Positions 1 through 7,349 are shown, counted from the stretch's first letter. The stretch: DNA of 9,033 nt from an uncultured Porphyromonadaceae bacterium (GCA_947175455.1 CAMWMW010000039.1:1-9033); one strand, 5' to 3'. Program-made: numbers and translations. The notes: generated by a model not told the origin, from the sequence alone.

Positions 1-1
1 G

Positions 2-49
2 AAAACAACCATAAAAGGCCTCAAGGAAGCCACAAGATTCACTATATAA
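2..49 (+). CDS. Possible C-terminal tail of an upstream gene (partial)
   Basis: Frame 2 from the left edge is open for 15 codons, reads KTTIKGLKEATRFTI, and ends at TAA (47-49). The codons (GGC, CTC, AAG, GAA, GCC) resemble those of the real genes here, and the sequence turns strongly AT-rich right after the stop, as expected at a gene end. Fifteen codons are far too few to identify a family. Frame 1 is also open (to 63), and a minus-strand ATG at 12-10 could instead begin a divergent gene, so this is tentative. Confidence 0.25.
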   Translation, partial: KTTIKGLKEATRFTI

Positions 50-136
50 AAAATTCGAATTAAATTTAAACAGTTTCTAAGCAGTTACGAGATTGAATAT
101 AAGGATTTTAATGGTTGAATAAAGCGGGTAAAAAAA

Positions 137-142
137 GAGGTG
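137..142 (+). promoter_or_regulatory. Shine-Dalgarno-like site deciding the MFS start
   Basis: GAGGTG sits 2 bases before ATG 145, within GAGGTGAG. Most other genes in the window have no such site, so its position favours ATG 145 over the in-frame TTG at 115. The spacing is short, so the argument is supportive, not decisive. Confidence 0.4.
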
Positions 143-144
143 AG

Positions 145-1302
145 ATGAACGTGAAATACGGTTTCTGGGCTATCGCGGTCGGAACATTCGCACTGGGGAT
201 AGCCGAATTCGGGATGATGGGGATACTGGGTGATATTGCAAAAGACCTCGGTATCAATGTGGATAAGGCGGGACATCTGATATCAGCGTATTCCGCCGGA
301 GTTGCCATAGGCTCGCCGTTGCTGCTGTTTTTAAGGAAAATGCCATTGCGCACGGTTATGCTTGTACTTGCCGGAGTGATAGTCGGCTCCAATGCGTTTG
401 CCGCACTTTCACCGGGATTTGTCAGTCTTCTTGTAGCCAGATTCATAGCCGGTTTACCACACGGCGCGTTTTTCGGAGCCGGTGCCATTGTCTGCACGCG
501 ACTGGCGGCAAAAGGAGAGGGGGCGGCGGCTGTGGCTGTGATGATAGGAGGAATGACGGTCGCCAATGTCATAGGGGTTCCGGCGGCTACGTTTGTAAGC
601 AATCTGCTTGTATGGAGATATATGTTTGCAATAGTGTCTATTTTCGGTTTGCTGGCGTTTGTAAGTATTCGTCTTTTTGTTCCTTATGTGTCACCGTTGC
701 CTGCGGGCAATATCAAAGGGGAGTTCCATTTTCTCAGATCATCCGCACCCTGGCTTATTTATGGGGGAGTGTTTTTTGCGCAGGCAGCAGTATATTGCTG
801 GCTTAGCTATATTAGCCCCGTCATGACTAAAGCCGCAGGTTTTACGCTTGCCGACATGACATGGATCATGGTACTTGTCGGAGTCGGCATGGTTTTCGGG
901 AATTTCATTGCGGGAAAGCTTGCCACAAAACACAGTCCCTCGCTTGTAAGTGCCACGATTGCAGGAATAATGCTTGTCATCCTGCCGCTTATGTATTTTT
1001 TCGGAGATGTCAGGCTGCCAGCATTATTGCTTGCGTTTGTTGCGAGTGCCTGCCTGTTTGGTGTCGGAGGTCCTCCACAATATCTGATAGTAGGTTTTTC
1101 AAAAGGAGGGGAGATGCTCGGAGCTGCAGGAATCCAGATTGCGTTCAATGTCTCTAACGCCACTTCGGCGGCAATAGGAGGACTGGTTATCAACAGAGGA
1201 TACGGAGTGGAGTCAACCGCATTGACCGGTATTCCATTCGCATTGACAGGAATGGTATGTTTTCTGCTTCTTTACCGTAAGTTCCGGACTCAGGGAGCAT
1301 AG
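145..1302 (+). CDS. MFS transporter, AraJ/YdhP-like DHA1 family efflux permease
   Basis: This is an inner-membrane major facilitator permease of 385 residues, the usual length for a 12-helix DHA1 carrier; proton-coupled export of a small molecule is expected, substrate unknown. The N-terminus has the AraJ/YdhP signature GIAEFGMMGILGDIAKDLGI in and after helix 1, a Gly-rich helix 2 ending GSPLLL, a basic loop (RKMPLRTVM) where the MFS A-motif sits, and the family motif GLPHGAFFGAGAIVCTRLA around helix 4. Hydrophobic segments continue to the C-terminus, with a central loop near residues 185-200. I choose ATG 145 because a Shine-Dalgarno-like GAGGTG lies at 137-142. A TTG at 115 in the same frame would add 10 charged residues (MNKAGKKRGE) not expected ahead of helix 1. 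The receptor gene follows after 67 bases on the same strand. No consensus promoter is visible upstream. Confidence 0.9.
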   Translation: MNVKYGFWAIAVGTFALGIAEFGMMGILGDIAKDLGINVDKAGHLISAYSAGVAIGSPLLLFLRKMPLRTVMLVLAGVIVGSNAFAALSPGFVSLLVARFIAGLPHGAFFGAGAIVCTRLAAKGEGAAAVAVMIGGMTVANVIGVPAATFVSNLLVWRYMFAIVSIFGLLAFVSIRLFVPYVSPLPAGNIKGEFHFLRSSAPWLIYGGVFFAQAAVYCWLSYISPVMTKAAGFTLADMTWIMVLVGVGMVFGNFIAGKLATKHSPSLVSATIAGIMLVILPLMYFFGDVRLPALLLAFVASACLFGVGGPPQYLIVGFSKGGEMLGAAGIQIAFNVSNATSAAIGGLVINRGYGVESTALTGIPFALTGMVCFLLLYRKFRTQGA

Positions 1303-1369
1303 ATGTCGCGATATAATATACATGCGCCGCGTGCGTTTAGATTGGTAGGGGATAAAGATAACTGACCAC

Positions 1370-3778
1370 ATGTTAAAAATTCGCGCATTTATAATAACTG
1401 TAATATCAATTATATCTTCATTGTCATTGTTTTCCGAGAATGTGAAGATTTCAGGAAAGATTGTGGACAATGAAGACAAGCCTGTCGAGTTTGCCACAAT
1501 ACGGGTGGCAGGAACAGCTATTGGCACCAATTCGGATCTTAAAGGGCAGTATAGCCTCTCCGTGGCACGCAAAGACACATTGGAACTTATCTATAGTTGC
1601 ATAGGTTTCAAAACCGTCAATCATAAGCTGATAAATCCCAAAGGCGACCTGACGCTGAATGTACGTATGTATCCCAATGATGTTGAACTCAAGGAACTTG
1701 AAGTGCTTGGATTCAAGAATAATATCAACGGGATGCAGAGTTTCAACACTGAAAGCTTCAAACTTTCTCCGGATGTGTCAGGAGGAAGCGTGGAGGCAAT
1801 GATTTCCACGATGCCCGGTGTGAACTCATCTAATGAACTGAGTTCGCAATATTCGGTAAGAGGCGGGTCGTTTGACGAAAATTCCGTATATATCAACGGA
1901 ATAGAGATCTATCGTCCGCAGCTTGTGCGTGCAGGTCAGCAGGAAGGACTCAGTATTATCAACCCGGACATGGTGGGAAACCTCAAATTCTCATCGGGAG
2001 GTTTTCCGGCGCGTTACGATGATAAAATGTCGTCAGCACTCGATATAACTTATCGTGAGCCTGAAGCGTTCGAGGGAGCGGTTTCAGCAAGTCTTATGGG
2101 AGCCACTCTTACAATCGGTCAAAATTCAGGTAAATTCTCGCAATTGCATGGACTGAGATTCAAGAAAAACAATTCCTTGTTATCCTCAATGGATACCAAA
2201 GGGGAGTATGACCCCGCTTATTTCGATTATCAGACAAATCTCAATCTCAAGCCGAATGAGCGATGGACTTTTAATTTTCTTGGCAACATATCGCTCAATC
2301 ATTATAACTTTACGCCCCATGACCGGGAAACAACGTTCGGAACGGCTCAGGATGTAAAACATTTCAAAGTATATTTCGATGGCAGGGAACGCGACAAATT
2401 CGAGACATTCTTAGGTTCAGTGTCAGCATTGTACCGTCATAACCGCGCTACGAGTTTCATGATCGGCGCGTCAGGTTTTCTTACAAACGAACTGGTGTCG
2501 TACGACATATCGGGAGAATATTGGCTTAATCAGGCAGGTACATCGGGCAGCGAAGGAATCGGCGGTGAACTCGGTGTCGGAAAATATATGGAGCATTCGC
2601 GCAACAGATTGAAAGCCTCGGTATTCCGGTTGTTTATGAAGGGTGAGACGCGTATAAAAGGGAATCATATATCCTATGGCATGGATTACAGACGAGAGAG
2701 TTTCCGCGACCGCACAAAAGAATGGGAATGGCGCGATTCGGCAGGATATTCATTGCCGACATTACCTGAAGGCGTGCATCTTGTCTATAACCTTTCTTCC
2801 AATCATAACCTTGCCGCCAATAGATTTTCCGCCTACGCCGAAGACGCATATTATATCGATACCGACAAAGCCTACATGACAATTAACGGAGGCGTAAGAT
2901 TCTCATATTGGGATTTCAACAAAGAATTCTTAGTCTCACCCCGCGTGAATTTCTCAATGACGCCAACGGGCAGCAGCTTCAATTTCCGCGCCGCAGCCGG
3001 ACTCTATTATCAGTCTCCGTTTTATAAGGAATTCAGAAAGAGCGTTACGGATTCAGAAGGGAACCATGCGATAGAACTGAACAGCGACATAAAGTCACCG
3101 AGAAGTCTTCATTTCATTATGGGAACCGATTATACATTCCGGGCGATGAACCGTCCCTTCAAACTCACCGGGGAGGTATATTATAAAAACATGTCGAACC
3201 TGATATCATATGAATATGACAATCTGAAAGTAAATTATTCAGGAGTCAATGATTCCAAAGGGTTTGTCACAGGACTTGACCTGAAACTTTTCGGTCAGTT
3301 TGTGGAAGGCTCGGATTCCTGGCTCAGTTTCTCTCTGATGAAGACACAGCAGACTCTTGATGGAAAGAAAGTGCCGCTTCCGAGCGACCAACGGTATTCG
3401 GTGAGTCTGTATTTTACTGATTATTTCCCTAAATTTCCGAAACTTAAATTCAGTCTGCGAGGCATCTTTGCTGATGGTCTCACGATGACCGCACCCCACA
3501 GGAGTCGCGCTGAGTCTTATTTTCGCGCTCCCGCCTACAAACGACTGGACATAGGTGTCAGCTATCAGCTTGTAGGTGCACCGACAAATGGGGTGCGCCC
3601 CTATAACATATGGCGCCATTTTAGCAGCGTCGTTTTAGGTCTTGACTGTTTCAATCTTTTCGATATCAGTAATGTCAGCAGCTATTATTGGGTCACTGAT
3701 GTAAACAATATACAGTATGCAGTTCCGAACTATTTGACACGTCGCCAGTTCAATGTGCGCCTGTCGGTTGAATTCTAA
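1370..3778 (+). CDS. TonB-dependent outer-membrane receptor with carboxypeptidase-regulatory-like domain
   Basis: This 802-residue protein should be an outer-membrane 22-strand beta-barrel importing a ligand with energy from TonB/ExbBD. A signal peptide is visible (basic MLKIR, hydrophobic core about residues 6-21, likely cleavage near SLFS/EN). Residues about 25-102 form the CarboxypepD_reg-like domain (VKISGKIVDNEDKPVEFATI, then GTNSDLKGQYSLSV and IYSCIGF). Residues about 105-232 form the plug, with the hallmark QYSVRGGSFDENSVYINGIE at 160-179 and GGFPARYDDKMSSALDI at 210-226. The remainder is barrel, ending in RQFNVRLSVEF with the C-terminal aromatic residue expected of an outer-membrane beta-signal. 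There is no STN domain, so an anti-sigma partner is unlikely. No SusD-like lipoprotein or glycan enzyme is adjacent, so a polysaccharide-utilization role is not supported; the plug resembles widely conserved single Bacteroidota receptors of unknown ligand. The gene follows the MFS gene by 67 bases and may be cotranscribed with it; I found no consensus promoter in that gap. Confidence 0.92.
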   Translation: MLKIRAFIITVISIISSLSLFSENVKISGKIVDNEDKPVEFATIRVAGTAIGTNSDLKGQYSLSVARKDTLELIYSCIGFKTVNHKLINPKGDLTLNVRMYPNDVELKELEVLGFKNNINGMQSFNTESFKLSPDVSGGSVEAMISTMPGVNSSNELSSQYSVRGGSFDENSVYINGIEIYRPQLVRAGQQEGLSIINPDMVGNLKFSSGGFPARYDDKMSSALDITYREPEAFEGAVSASLMGATLTIGQNSGKFSQLHGLRFKKNNSLLSSMDTKGEYDPAYFDYQTNLNLKPNERWTFNFLGNISLNHYNFTPHDRETTFGTAQDVKHFKVYFDGRERDKFETFLGSVSALYRHNRATSFMIGASGFLTNELVSYDISGEYWLNQAGTSGSEGIGGELGVGKYMEHSRNRLKASVFRLFMKGETRIKGNHISYGMDYRRESFRDRTKEWEWRDSAGYSLPTLPEGVHLVYNLSSNHNLAANRFSAYAEDAYYIDTDKAYMTINGGVRFSYWDFNKEFLVSPRVNFSMTPTGSSFNFRAAAGLYYQSPFYKEFRKSVTDSEGNHAIELNSDIKSPRSLHFIMGTDYTFRAMNRPFKLTGEVYYKNMSNLISYEYDNLKVNYSGVNDSKGFVTGLDLKLFGQFVEGSDSWLSFSLMKTQQTLDGKKVPLPSDQRYSVSLYFTDYFPKFPKLKFSLRGIFADGLTMTAPHRSRAESYFRAPAYKRLDIGVSYQLVGAPTNGVRPYNIWRHFSSVVLGLDCFNLFDISNVSSYYWVTDVNNIQYAVPNYLTRRQFNVRLSVEF

Positions 3779-3800
3779 TTTTGTTTAGACAAGTTTTCAT

Positions 3801-3832
3801 TGATTGTGGTGAGACTTGTTCTCGCACAATCA
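3801..3832. terminator. Hairpin between convergent genes, possible bidirectional terminator
   Basis: TGATTGTG (3801-3808) pairs perfectly with CACAATCA (3825-3832). Inside it GAGA pairs with TCTC around a 5-base loop, giving a 12-bp stem broken by a small GT/G internal loop. It lies between the receptor stop and the B3/B4 gene stop, and its right arm includes the TGA of the minus-strand gene (3832-3830). Neither side has a clear T-run (the plus side continues TATTGAGG), so it is not a canonical intrinsic terminator. It could still terminate transcription or stabilise the 3' ends. Confidence 0.45.
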
Positions 3833-4498
3833 TATTGAGGTAATCGAGGTATTAATGGATTTGGGGTTGCAGTATGTCTGTAAGAGATCGAGGGTAAGTT
3901 TTTTTAAAGCCTCAATGTCTTCGGTTTTATCATAGACGTTTATGAGCATTAGAAGTCTTTTCGTCTCGGGAGTCAGTTTTGTTCGTTCCTCATCGCTTGT
4001 CGGTGTTCCTATGCCGCCGATTTCATCTCGGTAGACAGGTAGGTTTTCTATATTTAGTGTTCCTCGTCCTATCGCATGGAACTCTTCGTCATGCACTCCG
4101 ACACCAAGCACAAGTTTCTCCCCTGATATTTTGTCAGCATCAAAGCCTCCGATGCTGTGACCTGTTTTCATCGATATCAGGTTAATGAAGTCAACAAGAG
4201 TTGTAAGACGATATAAGCCCTTGCCATTGACCACTCTGCGACATAAAGCCTCTGCCGAGGGGCGGTATCTGTTGGGCTCTTTGCCGAGAGCTTTGTAAGC
4301 CGCACGTGTCGCCGCTATTGCCGTGCGTTTGTTGATCATTTCCAGCACATAGCTGCCGGCTATTCGTTCAGCCTCCTCTTCAATTGCATGCCAAAGGTTG
4401 TCATCGGTGGCAGGATTCAGCACATCGGCTTCTATTGCAAGGATTCTCAGCCCGGGTGCTGCATTTCTGATTTTATCTGAAAGAATGATGTTGAACAT
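3830..4498 (-). CDS. Stand-alone B3/B4 (tRNA-binding/editing-like) domain protein
   Basis: This 222-residue cytoplasmic protein consists of the B3/B4 fold found in the editing module of the PheRS beta subunit, as a free-standing version (COG3382-like). Signature stretches are RYRPSAEALCRRVVNGKGLY (78-97), LVDFINLISMKTGHSIGGFD (101-120), IGRGTLNIENLPVYRDEIGG (143-162) and GTPTSDEERT (164-173), with the helix LLMLINVYDK after it. In PheRS this module hydrolyses mischarged Tyr-tRNA(Phe); for the stand-alone family a trans-editing or other hydrolase role is inferred, not shown. The last dozen residues (NPKSINTSITSI) look like an unconserved tail. It is divergent from hisS across a 128-base gap and convergent with the receptor gene. 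A well-formed promoter lies upstream (4550-4581). ATG 4498 is the natural start because it precedes the conserved domain and sits about 45 bases below the predicted transcription start. Confidence 0.85.
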   Translation of the reverse strand: MFNIILSDKIRNAAPGLRILAIEADVLNPATDDNLWHAIEEEAERIAGSYVLEMINKRTAIAATRAAYKALGKEPNRYRPSAEALCRRVVNGKGLYRLTTLVDFINLISMKTGHSIGGFDADKISGEKLVLGVGVHDEEFHAIGRGTLNIENLPVYRDEIGGIGTPTSDEERTKLTPETKRLLMLINVYDKTEDIEALKKLTLDLLQTYCNPKSINTSITSI

Positions 4499-4549
4499 GA
4501 TTTGATATGTTTGTTATTGTATGCTGTGCAAGAGTGCATTTAAATGGTG

Positions 4550-4581
4550 CAAAATTAGGGAATGGTTTGATAATTACCAAA
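4550..4581 (-). promoter_or_regulatory. Bacteroidota-type promoter for the B3/B4 gene
   Basis: On the minus strand a -33 TTTG (4581-4578) and a perfect -7 TAATTTTG (4557-4550) are separated by 20 bases, matching the TTTG/TAnnTTTG consensus used by the primary sigma factor in Bacteroides and relatives. Transcription should start near 4543, giving a leader of about 45 bases before ATG 4498. Confidence 0.65.
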
Positions 4582-4597
4582 AAACTTTGTAAATTCG
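4566..4597 (+). promoter_or_regulatory. Bacteroidota-type promoter for the hisS operon
   Basis: A -33 TTTG (4566-4569) is followed after 20 bases by TAAATTCG (4590-4597), a one-mismatch version of TAnnTTTG. The start would fall near 4604, leaving a short leader of about 23 bases before ATG 4627, with no room for a T-box or other large attenuator. It overlaps the oppositely directed promoter at 4550-4581: each -33 element lies inside the other's spacer. Confidence 0.5.
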
Positions 4598-4626
4598 CGT
4601 TGACAACTTGTTAAAGAAATACGGAA

Positions 4627-5988
4627 ATGGCACAGAAACCCGCAATACCCAAAGGAACGCGTGATTTTTCTCCTATAGAGATGGCGCGCCGCAACTATAT
4701 CTTCGATACAATCAAACAGGCTTTCAAACTTTTTGGATACAAGCAGATTGAGACTCCAGCCATGGAAAACCTGTCGACTTTGATGGGAAAATATGGAGAG
4801 GAGGGCGACAAACTCCTTTTCAAAATTCTCAATTCGGGAGATTTTCTGAAGTCGGTAAGTGATGAAGAGGTTGCGGAACGTAATCTTCCGCGTCTGACAA
4901 ATAAAATCTGCGAGAAAGGTTTGCGCTATGACCTTACTGTGCCGTTCGCGCGTTTTGTGGTTCAGCACCGCAATGACCTTCAGATGCCGTTCAAGCGGTT
5001 TCAGATTCAGCCTGTATGGCGTGCAGACCGTCCGCAGAAAGGGCGTTACCGTGAGTTTTACCAATGTGACGCAGATGTTGTAGGTTCGGATTCTCTAAAT
5101 AATGAAATCGAATTGCTGTCGCTTATTGACACTGTGTTCGCCAATCTTGGGATAAATATAGCAATCAAGGTAAACAACCGTAAGATACTGAGCGGTATAG
5201 CTGAGACGCTCGGTGCATCGGACAAGATTGTGGATATAACCGTAGCAATCGACAAAATTGACAAAATAGGCATCGACAATGTGAATGCCGAGCTTCGCGA
5301 GAAGGGTCTGACGGAAGAAGCCATAGAGAAGTTGCGTCCGATTCTTGAAATGAATGGCAGCAATGACGATAAACTCGCAGTGATGGCTGATATTCTGAAA
5401 AATTCAGAAGAGGGTATCAAAGGTGTGGATGAGATGCGTCAGGTTCTTGCCGGAATCGAAGCGTTAGGTCACAAGTGTGTGGTAGAAGCAGATCTGTCGC
5501 TTGCACGCGGTCTCAACTATTATACCGGAACGATAATAGAAGTCAAGGCTCTTGATGTTGCCATAGGCAGCATAACAGGAGGCGGACGTTACGACAATCT
5601 CACCGGTGTGTTCGGAATGCCCGGACTGTCGGGTGTCGGCATATCGTTTGGCGCAGACCGAATCTATGATGTTATGAATCAGCTGGACCTGTATCCAGAG
5701 GAGATCTCGGAATCGGTGAAGGTGATGTTTGTGAATTTCGGCGAGGCAGAGGCGTTGCAGTCCATGAAATATGTAAAAGCGCTGCGTGATGCCGGAATTG
5801 CGGCTCAACTTTATCCTGATGCGGCGAAGTTGAAGAAGCAGATGGCGCTTGCCGATGCCGAGAAGATACCGTTTGTAGCCATAGTCGGAGAAAGCGAACT
5901 TGAGGATGGTTCCATCATGCTTAAAAATATGGTCTCCGGCACCCAGGAAAAGATGACGGTTTCCGATGTCATATCCATTTTTAAATGA
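4627..5988 (+). CDS. hisS: Histidyl-tRNA synthetase (HisRS)
   Basis: This class II synthetase charges tRNA(His) with histidine using ATP in the cytoplasm. The 453-residue protein is full length, slightly longer than the roughly 420-residue E. coli type. The start PKGTRDFSP (8-16) is diagnostic. Motif 1 lies around IETPAMENL (41-49). Motif 2 is [20 protein letters not shown] (124-143) followed by [10 protein letters not shown]. The histidine motifs are ARGLNYYTG (293-301), with Arg294 at the position of the catalytic arginine, and GGGRYDN (318-324). Motif 3 is [14 protein letters not shown] (336-349). Residues about 365-453 form the C-terminal anticodon-binding alpha/beta domain. The middle region (about 185-285) holds the insertion typical of the family. 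All key residues are present, with no sign of a frameshift. It is expressed from the promoter just upstream and is followed with a 4-base overlap by a DUF3843-like gene. Confidence 0.97.
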   Translation: MAQKPAIPKGTRDFSPIEMARRNYIFDTIKQAFKLFGYKQIETPAMENLSTLMGKYGEEGDKLLFKILNSGDFLKSVSDEEVAERNLPRLTNKICEKGLRYDLTVPFARFVVQHRNDLQMPFKRFQIQPVWRADRPQKGRYREFYQCDADVVGSDSLNNEIELLSLIDTVFANLGINIAIKVNNRKILSGIAETLGASDKIVDITVAIDKIDKIGIDNVNAELREKGLTEEAIEKLRPILEMNGSNDDKLAVMADILKNSEEGIKGVDEMRQVLAGIEALGHKCVVEADLSLARGLNYYTGTIIEVKALDVAIGSITGGGRYDNLTGVFGMPGLSGVGISFGADRIYDVMNQLDLYPEEISESVKVMFVNFGEAEALQSMKYVKALRDAGIAAQLYPDAAKLKKQMALADAEKIPFVAIVGESELEDGSIMLKNMVSGTQEKMTVSDVISIFK

Positions 5989-7136
5989 AAGGAATGGAAA
6001 CGCTGGATATAAGGGATTTTATGTTCAGGCAACCGGACTTCCCCCGACAGTCGCCGACTGACAGGTTTTATTTTGATGTTGCCTGCTGTCTGCTTGAAAA
6101 ATATAATGATTCAGTTGTAGGGCAGGAGTTGCCGGAAGGCACAGGCAAGCGTTTTGCGATGTGTCTGTCTGGTTATTTTCAGGATATCATAGCCGATGCG
6201 GGCATCTGGCGTTCGTTTGTAGATGCCAACAGACGTATGTACGGATATTCGGTCCCGTTTCAAGACGACACTGACGAATATGTCGATTATGAACTGAATG
6301 CCGAGGATGTCAGATTCCTGACGTGGTATGTGATAGCAATGTCTTGCGAGGAGAAACGGCAGATTTATCCTCATGACGAAAAAATAATGGAACTCGCCTC
6401 ATGTGCGTTCGATTACCTTGAATCGATATATGAGGAGGCTCCTGAACCGGAAGGGTACAATCTCGCGAGAGGACTGGAATTGAATGATCCCGAGGACAAG
6501 GAAGCCATATATCATTTCGGATCATGGCTTTTTCTGCATTGTTATCTTATGACTCCGGCATTCGGGCTTACATTGACTGAGATAATGTCAGATCCGGAAC
6601 TGATGCAAAGCGATGATGTGACAAAGCTCCATAATCGCATGGAGAGATCGATGATGGAAGACCCGACAGGTCCGCTCGCTTTTTTTATACCCGAGTGGCT
6701 CCAGCTTATTCTGGAGGGAAAGCTTCCGTCTGAAAGAGTGTCTGACAAGGGTGTTCATCCCTATTATGAGAAATTTATCACGGCAACAGGAGGCAAGCGG
6801 ATTCAGTACTTTAAAGATTATGAAGAGATGAACCGGTTCTTTATCGACAGCATGGGTTGGGATAAAAATCAGGAACACCTTCCGGTATTGAAAAATGATT
6901 GTGATTTTGTTGTTCTTGTTAATCCCCGGCGGGGAATGCTTGTTGCCCGTAATGCCGCGAGGTGCATAGCTGATCCGGACAATCCTTTATATGACCGCGA
7001 CTATGCGAGGAGAAACGCATTTGATTTTCTGACTGTCAGAGGGAGATGTCCTGCGGATCTTGTGAAATTCGCCTTTGAAAACCATTGGCTGCCTGATGCG
7101 GTATTTCCGGGAACCGACGATAACTCTCTCGTGTAG
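5985..7136 (+). CDS. DUF3843-like protein of unknown function
   Basis: This 383-residue soluble, acidic protein has no signal peptide or membrane helices. I recognise it tentatively as DUF3843, a Bacteroidota-restricted family of about this length. Supporting stretches are the N-terminal [20 protein letters not shown] (58-77), [20 protein letters not shown] (85-104) leading into [15 protein letters not shown], and the C-terminal [20 protein letters not shown] (313-332) with [20 protein letters not shown] (355-374). No catalytic motif is apparent. Its ATG (5985) overlaps the hisS TGA in an ATGA arrangement, so translation is probably coupled to hisS and the two are cotranscribed. A second ATG at 5994, preceded by AAAGGA, is an alternative start three codons in. 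A role connected to translation or tRNA is only suggested by the operon. No terminator lies directly after it; transcription probably ends at the hairpin near 7315-7349. Confidence 0.75.
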   Translation: MKGMETLDIRDFMFRQPDFPRQSPTDRFYFDVACCLLEKYNDSVVGQELPEGTGKRFAMCLSGYFQDIIADAGIWRSFVDANRRMYGYSVPFQDDTDEYVDYELNAEDVRFLTWYVIAMSCEEKRQIYPHDEKIMELASCAFDYLESIYEEAPEPEGYNLARGLELNDPEDKEAIYHFGSWLFLHCYLMTPAFGLTLTEIMSDPELMQSDDVTKLHNRMERSMMEDPTGPLAFFIPEWLQLILEGKLPSERVSDKGVHPYYEKFITATGGKRIQYFKDYEEMNRFFIDSMGWDKNQEHLPVLKNDCDFVVLVNPRRGMLVARNAARCIADPDNPLYDRDYARRNAFDFLTVRGRCPADLVKFAFENHWLPDAVFPGTDDNSLV

Positions 7137-7143
7137 AGGAACC

Positions 7144-7242
7144 ATGATATCATTGCAAGATGCTATCTTCAGCAGTATTACAGGGATTAGATATCCGCAC
7201 GGCAAATTCATAATCATAGTATATGATCATAATGGTAAGTAA
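7144..7242 (+). CDS. Possible small ORF (32 aa), unrecognised
   Basis: ATG 7144 opens a 32-codon frame ending in TAA at 7240-7242. It starts 7 bases after the stop of the DUF3843-like gene and is preceded by AGAGGA, a good Shine-Dalgarno match at suitable spacing. The peptide begins MISLQDAIFSSITGIRYPHG and ends in FIIIVYDHNGK, with no recognisable motif. It could be the third cistron of the hisS operon or a chance ORF in a leader-like gap; its length alone is no evidence of coding. Confidence 0.2.
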   Translation: MISLQDAIFSSITGIRYPHGKFIIIVYDHNGK

Positions 7243-7305
7243 GTGTTGGAAAATTTAAATAAGCACAGCATTTACTTATTATAAACTAATTTTCAGTACT
7301 TACTT
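7237..7305. repeat. Imperfect inverted repeat with nested stem
   Basis: The left arm AAGTAAGTGTTGGAAAATT (7237-7255) is matched by the complement of 7288-7305, which reads AAGTAAGTACTGAAAATT. That is 16 matched positions, two mismatches and one extra base. Nested inside, AATAAG (7258-7263) pairs with CTTATT (7275-7280) around an 11-base loop. The element lies wholly in the convergent gap just before the terminator. It could be a small structured RNA, a protein-binding site or the ends of a miniature element; AT-richness makes chance partly plausible. Confidence 0.4.
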
Positions 7306-7314
7306 ATATAAAAG

Positions 7315-7349
7315 CAAAAGCTTCCGTATCAGCGGAAGCTTTTGTTTTT
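7315..7349. terminator. Strong bidirectional intrinsic terminator
   Basis: CAAAAGCTTCCG (7315-7326) and CGGAAGCTTTTG (7333-7344) form a perfect 12-bp stem with a 6-base loop. On the plus strand it is followed by TTTTT (7345-7349), ending the hisS operon. On the minus strand the stem is followed by a CTTTTATATAAG tail, so it can also end the glycosyltransferase transcript. The stem encodes the last residues of the glycosyltransferase, and that gene's TGA (7331-7329) lies in the loop. Confidence 0.88.

Noticed and set aside
1..12. Minus-strand ATG at 12-10 as the start of a divergent gene at the left edge
   Set aside because: Only four codons are visible and no promoter is found; a plus-strand gene end fits about as well.
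52..61. Perfect palindrome AATTCGAATT upstream of the MFS gene
   Set aside because: A 10-base palindrome in very AT-rich DNA is expected by chance; no partner site or promoter is seen.
111..122. ATG GTT GAA TAA mini-ORF overlapping the TTG start before the MFS gene
   Set aside because: A three-codon leader is too short to support; the MFS start is better explained by ATG 145.
108..602. 164-codon minus-strand ORF opposite the MFS gene
   Set aside because: It is antisense to a clear MFS protein, rich in Pro/Ala/Thr as expected of a reverse-frame shadow, and shows no domain.
807..1193. 128-codon minus-strand ORF opposite the MFS gene
   Set aside because: A shadow of the permease reading frame, without a recognisable domain or promoter.
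1338..1345. TAGATTGG as a -7 box for the receptor gene
   Set aside because: One mismatch to TAnnTTTG and no TTTG at the right distance upstream.
1303..1365. 20-codon ORF starting directly after the MFS stop
   Set aside because: No ribosome binding site and no recognisable sequence; it is likely just the gap before the receptor gene.
3239..3619. 126-codon minus-strand ORF inside the TonB receptor
   Set aside because: It lies fully within the barrel-coding region, and its low-complexity reading looks like a shadow.
4555..5064. 169-codon minus-strand ORF over the hisS 5' end
   Set aside because: It overlaps the conserved HisRS N-terminus and both promoters; the sequence has no domain.
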